This document shows, piece by piece, positions 30,641 through 36,514 of a stretch of 64,000 nt of DNA (its first letter is position 1; every line of letters begins with the position of its first letter). The translations under genes and the position numbers were made by a program. The notes below the pieces were generated by a model. That model made no database searches. It worked only from the letters and a program-made list of their open reading frames with translations, and was not told where the DNA came from. Origin of the DNA: Thiobacillus denitrificans (lineage in GTDB: Bacteria > Pseudomonadota > Gammaproteobacteria > Burkholderiales > Thiobacillaceae); NCBI RefSeq assembly GCF_001530125.1, contig NZ_LDUG01000033.1:83066-147065 (forward strand), written 5' to 3'.

Positions 30641-30919
30641 TCAACGCTCCTCATCAAGATAGATACGAGTGGCCTTTCGACTCGGGATGATCGTTTTCAG
30701 GAAGACCTCATGCTTCGTCTCCACAAACGGCACCAAATAGGCGTAGCCACGAATACGAACCACAAACATGCGTTGGTTCGGATATTGAATTGTGTTCGGA
30801 TGGTCTAGCACGACAAGAAGGCCACCATTCGACATGGCCGACACCACTTCCTCAAAAGATACGCCGCGCTCAGCCTTGAGGCGGATATTTTTCTCGGTGC
30901 TCCAGTTCACAGATTTCAT
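30641..30919 (-). CDS. BrnT-family toxin, cassette 9
   Basis: A 92-residue protein matching the BrnT (COG2929) ribonuclease toxin pattern: VNWSTEKNIRLKAERGVSFE near the N-terminus, a central strand VVLDHPNTIQYPNQRMFVVR and a basic C-terminus (TIIPSRKATRIYLDEE). BrnT has a RelE-like fold and cleaves RNA. It precedes its antitoxin, the usual BrnT-BrnA order. Sitting in the distal cassette, it could stabilise the array by post-segregational killing. Confidence 0.82.
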   Translation of the reverse strand: MKSVNWSTEKNIRLKAERGVSFEEVVSAMSNGGLLVVLDHPNTIQYPNQRMFVVRIRGYAYLVPFVETKHEVFLKTIIPSRKATRIYLDEER

Positions 30920-30959
30920 GCTGCGAATACTACACCTGTGTGCCTTATGGCATCAAGAG

Positions 30960-31029
30960 GCCCAACGTTCAAGGTAACCGGCGCTGCGCGGCTTCATCGC
31001 GCAGCGTCCGGTTGACCGCAGGGTTCGGC
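30960..31029 (-). repeat. attC site of cassette 8 (second core type)
   Basis: Bounded by GCCCAAC (30960-30966) and GTTCGGC (31023-31029). The stem is CGCTGCGCGGCTTCATCGCG-like, different from most attC sites in the array but matching the one at 33779-33866. Confidence 0.82.
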
Positions 31030-31050
31030 CACACCGTCGGCATGGACGGC

Positions 31051-31350
31051 TTAGACAACCAGCAGTCGACACCGGGAAATGCGTGAGAGTGCTTCGCCCA
31101 TGATTTCACGAGCGACCGCTGTATCATAGTTGGCCTGTCCCCGAAGCCACCACCCGTCGCTGAGTCCGAAGTACCGACACAGCCGCAGGTCGGTGTCTGC
31201 CGTAATGGCCCGCTTACCCGCAACGATGTCCCCGATTCTTTGAGGGGGAACACCGATGTCCTTGGCCAAACGGTACTTCGTCAGGCCAAGCGGCTTCAGA
31301 AATTCCTCATCCAGCATTTCGCCGGGAGACACGGGGGGAATGGTGCGCAT
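31051..31350 (-). CDS. higA: HigA-family antitoxin (XRE helix-turn-helix), cassette 8
   Basis: A 99-residue protein. MRTIPPVSPGEMLDEEFLKP and LGLTKYRLAKDIGVPPQRIG, then ADTDLRLCRYFGLSDGWWLR, are the classic HigA/VapI helix-turn-helix signature. The start at 31350 has AAGGAG upstream. The gene follows higB with a 12-base gap. The C-terminus (SRISRCRLLVV) is not family-like and may be cassette-derived. HigA neutralises HigB and represses the pair. Confidence 0.87.
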   Translation of the reverse strand: MRTIPPVSPGEMLDEEFLKPLGLTKYRLAKDIGVPPQRIGDIVAGKRAITADTDLRLCRYFGLSDGWWLRGQANYDTAVAREIMGEALSRISRCRLLVV

Positions 31351-31362
31351 GATCAAACTCCT

Positions 31363-31644
31363 TCAGTGATAATCCACAATCTCAACATCCTTCGGACCCT
31401 CTGCGGTCCAAGCGAAGCACACGCGCCACTGATCGTTGATGCGAATGCTGTACTGCCCCTTGCGACTTCCCTTCAAAGCCTCCAGTTGATTGCCGGGTGG
31501 TACACGCAGATCATCCAAGACCGCAGACCAGTCAAGCTGTTCAAGCTTGCGTAGCGCAGGTCGCTCAATATTCACCCAGCGGCGAACGCGTTTCCCGAGG
31601 AAGAGCGCCTGCGTGTCCTTGCACTTGAAGCCCTTAATCGCCAT
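31363..31644 (-). CDS. higB: HigB/RelE-family toxin, cassette 8
   Basis: A 93-residue toxin: IKGFKCKDTQALFLGKRVRR and LDDLRVPPGNQLEALKGSRK, then GQYSIRINDQWRVCFAWTAE, carry the RelE/HigB fold signature with the conserved arginines near the C-terminus. HigB toxins cut mRNA on the ribosome. Toxin-first order with HigA downstream is the normal higBA arrangement. The 90 bases upstream include a GACGTTATGC stretch that may be a degenerate attC half. Confidence 0.88.
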   Translation of the reverse strand: MAIKGFKCKDTQALFLGKRVRRWVNIERPALRKLEQLDWSAVLDDLRVPPGNQLEALKGSRKGQYSIRINDQWRVCFAWTAEGPKDVEIVDYH

Positions 31645-31733
31645 CAGCGAAGATTAACGCGTAGCGTGCATAACGTCAAGCGTCAATATCGTCCAGCCAC
31701 AGCGCGCAATGGTGGGCAAGGGCAATTCGTGGG

Positions 31734-31797
31734 GCCGAACGCTCAAATTGAGGGGCGCGCCGCTTTTGGCGCGTCCCTCTCGAATGCAGGGTTAGGT
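31734..31797 (-). repeat. attC site of cassette 7
   Basis: Bounded by GCCGAAC (31734-31740) and GTTAGGT (31791-31797) with the common GGCGCGCCGCTTTTGGCGCG core. The stop of the NERD-domain gene falls inside it. Confidence 0.87.
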
Positions 31798-32565
31798 AAC
31801 GTTTTGGATCGTGCGACACTTCGGAAACGCGGAGCACCCCCAAAATTTGCTACCCGCCTTATCGCCGCTCTTCACTGTACGCTTAACCATCTCGGCTCCG
31901 CACTTGGGGCATGACCTTGGGGTATCGGGATCCAAGCGGAGCTGAACTTTTTTCACATGCTCACGATTTGTCGCGAGCGATGGAGCCATGCGACCGGTAC
32001 TGATCGCCGAATACACTGCCTCAACCTCGGAGGCGGAAAGAATGGGGCTTGTCTTTGACTTGATGTAGGAAATGTATCCGCCAGCGCGGGTGACATTTTG
32101 TGGCATTTTGGTTTTGAATTCGCTGCCACCCACAAAGACTATGACGGAGTGAAATGTTTCTGAAGGAAGACTGACCAAGGATTCAAGCGCCTTGATGTGC
32201 TTGAAATTCTGGCGAAGTGGATTTTGAAACTTGTTAGTGGTTTTGAAGAGCTTCTGGGTCCACGTGGCCTGATTTTCATCTCCGAATATCCAACCGCTGT
32301 AGTTTTTTGTTTCAACAACGAATACGCCAAAACGTGACACGAATATGTGATCGATTTGCGTCGTTCCGTCCGGTGTTTTGAGCGTTACGTTGTGTATCGC
32401 TCGGTACTCATTGGGGTTGAGCAGAAACTTTGCCGATAGTCGGACAAGCAATTCGCCAAAGAACCCTTTGAACCAAGGGGTGTTAGCGATACCCGCTGCA
32501 ATAAGCAGGGGTAGCAGCCACCACAGTTGATCGAAGAGAGGTTTCAGTACGGATGTAAGGTGCAT
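31792..32565 (-). CDS. NERD-domain membrane protein with C-terminal zinc finger, cassette 7
   Basis: A 257-residue protein in three parts. A hydrophobic N-terminus (about 10-30, LWWLLPLLIAAGIA) anchors it. A nuclease-related NERD domain follows (about 36-150), recognisable from TPDGTTQIDHIFVSRFGVFV and VVETKNYSGWIFGDENQATW, with the D...E-x-K nuclease-like residues. A topoisomerase-type zinc finger closes the protein (CPKCGAEM, then GCSAFPKC). NERD proteins are thought to act on DNA, and this architecture appears in defence and plasmid contexts, but no activity is proven. The attC of the upstream cassette ends 72 bases before the ATG. Confidence 0.83.
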   Translation of the reverse strand: MHLTSVLKPLFDQLWWLLPLLIAAGIANTPWFKGFFGELLVRLSAKFLLNPNEYRAIHNVTLKTPDGTTQIDHIFVSRFGVFVVETKNYSGWIFGDENQATWTQKLFKTTNKFQNPLRQNFKHIKALESLVSLPSETFHSVIVFVGGSEFKTKMPQNVTRAGGYISYIKSKTSPILSASEVEAVYSAISTGRMAPSLATNREHVKKVQLRLDPDTPRSCPKCGAEMVKRTVKSGDKAGSKFWGCSAFPKCRTIQNVT

Positions 32566-32573
32566 GTGAAGTT

Positions 32574-32637
32574 ACCTAACGTCGAAGCTCAGGGGCGCGC
32601 CGCTTGCGGCGCGTCCCGCTGGAGCGCAGTGTTAGAC
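32574..32637 (-). repeat. attC site of cassette 6
   Basis: Bounded by ACCTAAC (32574-32580) and GTTAGAC (32631-32637), both good matches to RYYYAAC and GTTRRRY, with a GGCGCGCCGCTTGCGGCGCG stem. Confidence 0.9.
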
Positions 32638-32701
32638 ATGGCGGCCAACTGGAAAAGTCGGCGCTGACGGGACGGCATAAAAGCAGCAGTGAGCCAATGG
32701 T

Positions 32702-32878
32702 TCATGTGTAGATAACGGTAACGGCAATTGCCGCACTGGCAATTACACCAAGAATCAAATACTCGCCGATTGCTTGAGCCTTCTTGGGGGGAAGATCGAA
32801 CGTGCGACCCACGACCAAACCAACAAGGTAACCAGCGAGTTCGCCAATCGAAAGGGCTATTGCTTCAAGCCAGGGCAT
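32702..32878 (-). CDS. Small membrane protein, cassette 6
   Basis: A 58-residue protein with two hydrophobic stretches, LEAIALSIGELAGYLVGLVV (about 3-23) and IGEYLILGVIASAAIAVTVI (about 38-57), joined by a charged loop RTFDLPPKKAQA. It has the size and shape of many integron-cassette membrane proteins of unknown role. The start at 32878 (MPWLEA) is the first in-frame ATG inside the cassette; upstream codons run through attC. Confidence 0.6.
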   Translation of the reverse strand: MPWLEAIALSIGELAGYLVGLVVGRTFDLPPKKAQAIGEYLILGVIASAAIAVTVIYT

Positions 32879-32887
32879 AGGGTGAAT

Positions 32888-32973
32888 GTCTAACGCTGAA
32901 ATAACCGGGCGCACGATGGCCCAGGATGGAACCGATGGCGCTTAGGGCGCTCCGGTTCATTGAATTGTTAGGC
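32888..32973 (-). repeat. attC site of cassette 5 (longer, diverged stem)
   Basis: Bounded by GTCTAAC (32888-32894) and GTTAGGC (32967-32973). At 86 bases it is longer than its neighbours and lacks the shared core, though it is still an imperfect palindrome (AACCGG... and ...CCGGTT). Confidence 0.78.
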
Positions 32974-32990
32974 GTGGCAAAGGATAGAAG

Positions 32991-33194
32991 ATGCTGACCC
33001 CGGACCAAATAAAGCTGAGACGCCGAGACAATGAGATGCGACAACTGAGAATTGAAAACCAAAGGCTTGAAAACAAACTTGCCGAAATTAGAGTTGGCTT
33101 TGCAGTGCTACTGAGAGGCATGGCAAGGCACGTAAATTTCAGTTTGGGAGTACGGCTTTGCAATATGGCAAGTGAGCTTGAGAGTGACGCCTAA
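32991..33194 (+). CDS. Small coiled-coil ORF in inverted orientation, cassette 5
   Basis: A 67-residue ORF read opposite to the rest of the array. LRRRDNEMRQLRIENQRLEN and KLAEIRVGFAVLLRG form a charged heptad pattern, and AAAGGATAGAAG precedes the ATG. Its stop codon lies inside the R box of the next attC (33189-33195). An overlapping minus-strand ORF is less protein-like, so this strand is preferred. Inverted cassette genes need their own promoter. No family is recognised. Confidence 0.5.
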   Translation: MLTPDQIKLRRRDNEMRQLRIENQRLENKLAEIRVGFAVLLRGMARHVNFSLGVRLCNMASELESDA

Positions 33195-33251
33195 CGTAAA
33201 GTTGAGGGGCGCCGCGCTTTTGGCGCGTCCCTCTCGAACGCCATGTTATGC
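33189..33251 (-). repeat. attC site of cassette 4
   Basis: Bounded by GCCTAAC (33189-33195) and GTTATGC (33245-33251) with a GGCGCCGCGCTTTTGGCGCG core. Confidence 0.85.
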
Positions 33252-33257
33252 CCACAC

Positions 33258-33750
33258 CTATGCCTCGACCATGTCATTTTTCGTGCTTTGTATAAACGCA
33301 ACCAGTTCGTCACGCTCAGGCTGTTGGATATTAAAAGCGTCCAACGTGGCATGAAGGTGTGTCATGAATGCCGACCAGTCAGCTTCGTTGAGTTTCATGC
33401 CTTTGTGGGATGTTTTCATGTCTCGCCCAGTGTAGTACACCGGGCCGCCTGCATTCGAACACAGAAAATCAATCAGGAGTTGCTTTGACCGTTGCAGACT
33501 GTCCTCTGGACGACGCTGCCAGAAGTGGGCTAGTAGTGGATCCTGTTGCAGTCGTGGCAACAGGTCGCTAACGACGGCCGAAATGGCGTCATAACCCAAT
33601 ACTGTTCGTTTAAGCAAAATTCCGTTCGTCCTGAGCCTGTCGAAGGGCTCTTGGTGAGTAGCTGGTGGTTCGACAAGCTCACCACGAAGGTTAACCGAAC
33701 AGCATTGCGTCATAACCACCAAGACGTTCATAGAGTGTTTTCGTGTTCAT
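33258..33750 (-). pseudogene. Truncated hemoglobin (group 1) interrupted by a short repeat insertion, cassette 4
   Basis: The gene starts at 33750 behind AAGGAGATAATGCA and reads MNTKTLYERLGGYDA, the normal group 1 truncated-hemoglobin start. It then runs into a 101-base repeat (33602-33702) and stops at 33691. Beyond the insertion the globin resumes in another frame: YDAISAVVSDLLPRLQQDPL and GGPVYYTGRDMKTSHKGMKL, which carries the proximal-histidine region. A 14-base near-direct repeat (33583-33596 and 33704-33717) flanks the insertion. Removing one repeat plus the insert (121 bases) restores one frame of 123 residues. A start at 33731 could still express a chimeric 157-residue protein with a foreign N-terminus. 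Confidence 0.87.
33602..33702. repeat. 101-bp inverted-repeat element inserted in the globin cassette
   Basis: The ends CTGTTCGTTTAA (33602-33613) and TTAACCGAACAG (33691-33702) are 12-base terminal inverted repeats with one mismatch. Inside are further mirrored segments of the TTCGACAAGCTCA/TCAGGACGAAC type known as abundant intergenic repeats in Proteobacteria. Flanking 14-base direct repeats with one mismatch look like a target-site duplication, although the left copy is five bases from the end. Confidence 0.75.
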
Positions 33751-33778
33751 TGCATTATCTCCTTCTGGTTAGAAATGG

Positions 33779-33866
33779 GTATAACGTTCAAGGTGACCGG
33801 CGCTGCGCGGCTTCATCGCGCAGCGTCCAGAGAGCGAAGCGAACGGGGTCGACCGCCGGGTTGGGC
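33779..33866 (-). repeat. attC site of cassette 3 (second core type)
   Basis: Bounded by GTATAAC (33779-33785) and GTTGGGC (33860-33866). The stem matches that of the attC at 30960-31029 and includes an extra AGAGCGAAGCGAACGGGG stretch. Confidence 0.82.
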
Positions 33867-33909
33867 GTCAGTTTCGTCGACGGCACTTTCGACGAGCACG
33901 CACAGCCAC

Positions 33910-34209
33910 TTAACTGTTCTTGACATTCGGTGCCTTGAGCAGGACCGTCTTGTAGACAATTGTCGCCACTATCGCTCCAACTGCGATGACGATTGCGAAA
34001 TACGAGTAGAAAAGCCATGCTCCACCGTGGCTGGATCGGAATTTATCGATCGCAATTGGAAACAAAATGGTGACCGGAACACCATAGGCAAGTGTGCCGA
34101 TGAAGCCCCACAGGGCAGGGCCCTTGCCTATCTTGCGCGCAGCGACGAAAAACACCCTGAAGACGGGAATGGTGGTGAGAATCAGGATGAGGAGGAGGAT
34201 CTTAATCAT
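33910..34209 (-). CDS. Small membrane protein, cassette 3
   Basis: A 99-residue protein with about three hydrophobic helices: IKILLLILILTTIPVFRVFF (2-21), ALWGFIGTLAYGVPVTILFP (about 32-51) and SYFAIVIAVGAIVATIVYKT (about 69-88). AAGGAAAC lies 8 bases upstream of the ATG. No family is recognised. Its composition is more AT-rich than the core genes, in keeping with cassette origin. Confidence 0.7.
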   Translation of the reverse strand: MIKILLLILILTTIPVFRVFFVAARKIGKGPALWGFIGTLAYGVPVTILFPIAIDKFRSSHGGAWLFYSYFAIVIAVGAIVATIVYKTVLLKAPNVKNS

Positions 34210-34283
34210 GTGTATGTTTCCTTATCTAGTTTGCGAAATGGAAATGAGTCGGGTCTTCATGGATGGTTGCTTCGCGCCATGAC

Positions 34284-34345
34284 GCCCAACGTAGAGCTCA
34301 GGGGCGCGCCGCTTTTGGCGCGTCCCCTGGAGCGCCGTGTTGGGG
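34284..34345 (-). repeat. attC site of cassette 2
   Basis: Bounded by GCCCAAC (34284-34290) and GTTGGGG (34339-34345) with the common core. The stop of the cassette 2 gene lies inside it. Confidence 0.86.
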
Positions 34346-34747
34346 GGATTGCTTGCCACTGGGACCGACTTGCTTTTCCGCTTGGACTTTTTTAGTTTGA
34401 GCTATTAGGTTTTCGATGCCCTGTTGGGTCAATTTTTGAAGCTCGGCTAGCGCAGCGCCACTAGCTTCTTTACTGCCTTGACCCTCTCCATATAAACGAT
34501 AGACACCGTTTTTGATGTAGAAGAAGAAAACAAACGGCATGGCAGGATTGCCGGGAGCAGAAACGAGCACAACCCTGGCATTGCCTTCTGCTGCATCGTT
34601 GTTGCAGCTATAAACTAGCCACGGCGTGTTGCCATAAGTATTACTGAGTGGCCCAACGTCACACGCTTGAGGCGTATTTTCTGCTGTGGATGCAGAGCTG
34701 ACGAGCGCGGCAAGCAATAAAAGAAGCAAAGATGCGCGGTATTTCAT
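34298..34747 (-). CDS. Secreted protein of unknown function, cassette 2
   Basis: A 149-residue protein with a clear signal peptide (MKYRASLLLLLLAALVSSAS, cleavage near TAEN). The mature part has two cysteines (TPQACDVG and VYSCNND) that could form a disulfide, a strand-rich middle (VVLVSAPGNPAMPFVFFFYI) and a helical stretch after residue 95. The last 20 or so residues are encoded by attC. The ribosome binding site GGGGGG of the start at 34747 is provided by the R box of the neighbouring attC. No domain is recognised. Confidence 0.7.
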   Translation of the reverse strand: MKYRASLLLLLLAALVSSASTAENTPQACDVGPLSNTYGNTPWLVYSCNNDAAEGNARVVLVSAPGNPAMPFVFFFYIKNGVYRLYGEGQGSKEASGAALAELQKLTQQGIENLIAQTKKVQAEKQVGPSGKQSPQHGAPGDAPKAARP

Positions 34748-34753
34748 TTATCC

Positions 34754-34816
34754 CCCCAACGTAAAGTTGAGGGGCGCGCCGCTTTTGGCGCGTCCCTCTC
34801 GAACGCCATGTTAGCG
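34754..34816 (-). repeat. attC site of cassette 1
   Basis: Bounded by CCCCAAC (34754-34760) and GTTAGCG (34810-34816) with the common core. The cassette 1 stop codon overlaps it. Confidence 0.86.
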
Positions 34817-35170
34817 CTCGGCCTTACTGTGGTGGTAATAAAGGTAAGCAAGACCAATGGGAGCCACAAATATGGCAAACACCCAGCACATTGCCATTGT
34901 GAAGAACTTGGTGATGAGCATAAAAATGGCGTTTACGAAGAAGACATTTTCGCCCATGACAAAGCCAATGACGCTTTCATAGACGAAGCGCGAATATGGA
35001 TAAAGAAGCGTGCTGACTATAGTGAAAAGCAGCATGCCGATTGGCATTGAGCGCCCGCCTTGAGTTGACATGAAGAAGATGAAGGCGGCTATAGCCAAGC
35101 CAAAGAAAAATTGCCGGAAATAGTACTGAATGGACAGACCGCCGAGCGTTTTTTGAATGACTGGATGCAT
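34811..35170 (-). CDS. Membrane protein of unknown function, cassette 1 (attI-proximal)
   Basis: A 119-residue protein with about three to four hydrophobic segments, including YYFRQFFFGLAIAAFIFFMS (about 16-35), IGMLLFTIVSTLLYPYS and FTMAMCWVFAIFVAPIGLAY (about 89-108). AGGAAAA is placed 6 bases before the ATG. As the cassette next to attI it would be the last one gained and the best expressed from an integron promoter. No family is recognised. Confidence 0.7.
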   Translation of the reverse strand: MHPVIQKTLGGLSIQYYFRQFFFGLAIAAFIFFMSTQGGRSMPIGMLLFTIVSTLLYPYSRFVYESVIGFVMGENVFFVNAIFMLITKFFTMAMCWVFAIFVAPIGLAYLYYHHSKAER

Positions 35171-35204
35171 GAAAGTTTTCCTATGGTTGAGTTGGTGAGA
35201 AGAG

Positions 35205-35234
35205 CGCTAACGTTAAATAGCCGTCACTTGACGG
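35205..35234 (-). other. Putative attI recombination site
   Basis: The core GTTAGCG is read on the minus strand at 35205-35211, at the start of the array and next to intI, and repeats the R-box sequence of cassette 1. A perfect 6-base-arm palindrome CCGTCACTTGACGG (35221-35234) lies next to it and could be an integrase-binding arm. Exact limits are unknown. Confidence 0.6.
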
Positions 35235-35241
35235 AATGACA

Positions 35242-35265
35242 GATTACCGGACATGTCCGATAATC
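35242..35265. promoter_or_regulatory. 24-bp palindrome between attI and intI, operator-like
   Basis: The segment is palindromic around CGGACATGTCCG with only one mismatched pair. Its right half, ATGTCCGATAATC (35253-35265), is repeated exactly over the intI start codon (35323-35335). This looks like a repressor site plus a half-site controlling intI or the array promoter. It does not resemble an E. coli-type LexA box. Confidence 0.55.
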
Positions 35266-35322
35266 TGGCGTGAGTGGTAAGCTGTTGATTCATATTACTA
35301 ATCCTGTCAAAGACAACCGACT

Positions 35323-36338
35323 ATGTCCGATAATCCTGCACACCCGGAAAAAACCGCTGCCACGCCCCCCAAGCTGCTCGATCAGGTGCGCGACCGCCTT
35401 CGCTTAAAGCATTACAGCCTCCGCACTGAGCAGGCTTATGTCGGCTGGGTCAAACGATACATTATTTTCCACAATAAGCGGCATCCGGCCGAAATGGGCA
35501 AGCTGGAGTTGGAGACATTTTTGACGTCTTTGGCGGTGGAGCGAAATGTGAGCGCGTCGACACAGACCCAGGCGCTTTCTGCGTTGCTGTTTTTGTACAA
35601 GGAGGTGTTGGGGCTGGAGTTTCCCTGGCTGGATTCGGTGACGCGGGCGAAGAAGCCGGTGCGATTGCCCACGGTGTTGACGACGGATGAGGTGAAGCGG
35701 CTTTTCAAATATCTGGACGACCCGTTGATGGATTTGATTGTGCGCTTGCTATACGGAACCGGGATGCGCTTGCTGGAATGTTTGCGGCTGCGGATGAAGG
35801 ATGTGGAGTTCACCGGCGTGAAATCGTGGTGCGCGAGGGCAAGGGCAATAAAGACAGGGTGACGATGTTGCCGGATAGTCTGGCGGATCGCTTGCGCGCC
35901 CAGATGGCTTTTGTGAAAGGCCAGCATACGCAGGATTTGGCGGTGGGGCGCGGCGAGGTGTGGCTACCGGATGCCCTGGCGGTGAAGTATCCCAATGCGG
36001 CCAGGGTGCTGGCCTGGCAGTATGTGTTTCCGGCGGCGGGGTTTTCGACCGACCCGCGCCACCCAGAAGGTAAAAATAGTGGGGCGGTGCGCAGACACCA
36101 TGTGGACGAGAAACGGGTGCAACGTGCGGTGAAGCGTGCGGCAGAACGGGCGCAGCTGGTGAAGTTGGTCAGCCCGCATACGCTGCGCCATTCCTTCGCC
36201 ACGCATTTGCTGGAGGGCGGTTACGACATCCGCACGGTGCAGGAACTGCTCGGGCATTCGGATGTTTCGACGACGATGATTTACACGCATGTGCTGAACA
36301 AGGGCGGACGCGGTGTGGTGAGTCCGCTGGATCGATAG
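35323..36338 (+). pseudogene. intI: Integron integrase IntI, single-base frameshift
   Basis: Without the frameshift this is a 338-residue IntI tyrosine recombinase. The first frame gives residues 1-164, with the N-terminal core-binding domain and the first catalytic arginine in [14 protein letters not shown]. At about 35812-35814 one base is missing, and the frame continues as [20 protein letters not shown]. The second part contains the IntI-specific insert ([20 protein letters not shown]), the box 2 motif [20 protein letters not shown] and the nucleophile region [13 protein letters not shown]. Without a repair or frameshift the product stops at 35862. A sequencing error cannot be excluded. 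Confidence 0.93.
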
Positions 36339-36398
36339 GCGGCAAAGCGACTCCTCGCACCAGACTTCCTTGAGGAAACGCTGATTAATTTCGATATG

Positions 36399-36489
36399 AC
36401 GGTTATTGCGAGGAGTGCAGTAACGCGGCAATCCAGAAATTCCTGCTTGATCATTGCGATGGATTGCCGCGCTTCGCTCGCAATGACGG
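36399..36489. repeat. REP-like palindromic repeat (copy 3)
   Basis: The outer arms resemble those at 28703-28787 (…TTATTGCGAGGAG… facing CGCTTCGCTCGCAATGACGG), with GGCAATCCA and GGATTGCC inner parts. It lies between the integrase and rluB, on the other side of the integron from copies 1 and 2. Confidence 0.75.
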
Positions 36490-36514
36490 CCATATTGAAT
36501 CAATCAGCGCCTAA

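Larger units (their letters stand above)
30303..36338 (-). mobile_element. Chromosomal integron: frameshifted intI, attI and nine-cassette array
   Basis: An integron integrase gene on the + strand (35323-36338) is divergent from an array of nine attC sites at 30303, 30960, 31734, 32574, 32888, 33189, 33779, 34284 and 34754. Comparing the attC arms with the classic aadA1 attC shows that the canonical orientation is on the minus strand, which agrees with the direction of most cassette genes and with attI lying next to intI. Seven attC sites share one core (GGCGCGCCGCTTTTGGCGCG or close variants), apart from the diverged one at 32888, and two share another (CGCTGCGCGGCTTC). Similar attC sites in one array are typical of sedentary chromosomal integrons. 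Confidence 0.9.

Noticed and set aside
32957..33163. A 68-residue minus-strand ORF in cassette 5
   Set aside because: It has no ribosome binding site, extends into attC and has an unnatural Ser/Leu composition. The + strand ORF is more plausible.
30303..34816. The regularly spaced GGCGCGCC-containing repeats as a CRISPR array
   Set aside because: Spacing is 200-800 bases, each interval carries genes, and the repeats have RYYYAAC and GTTRRRY ends. They are attC sites.
35812..35862. Programmed ribosomal frameshifting to express IntI
   Set aside because: No slippery heptamer or downstream pseudoknot is evident near the break. A simple one-base loss is the more economical reading.
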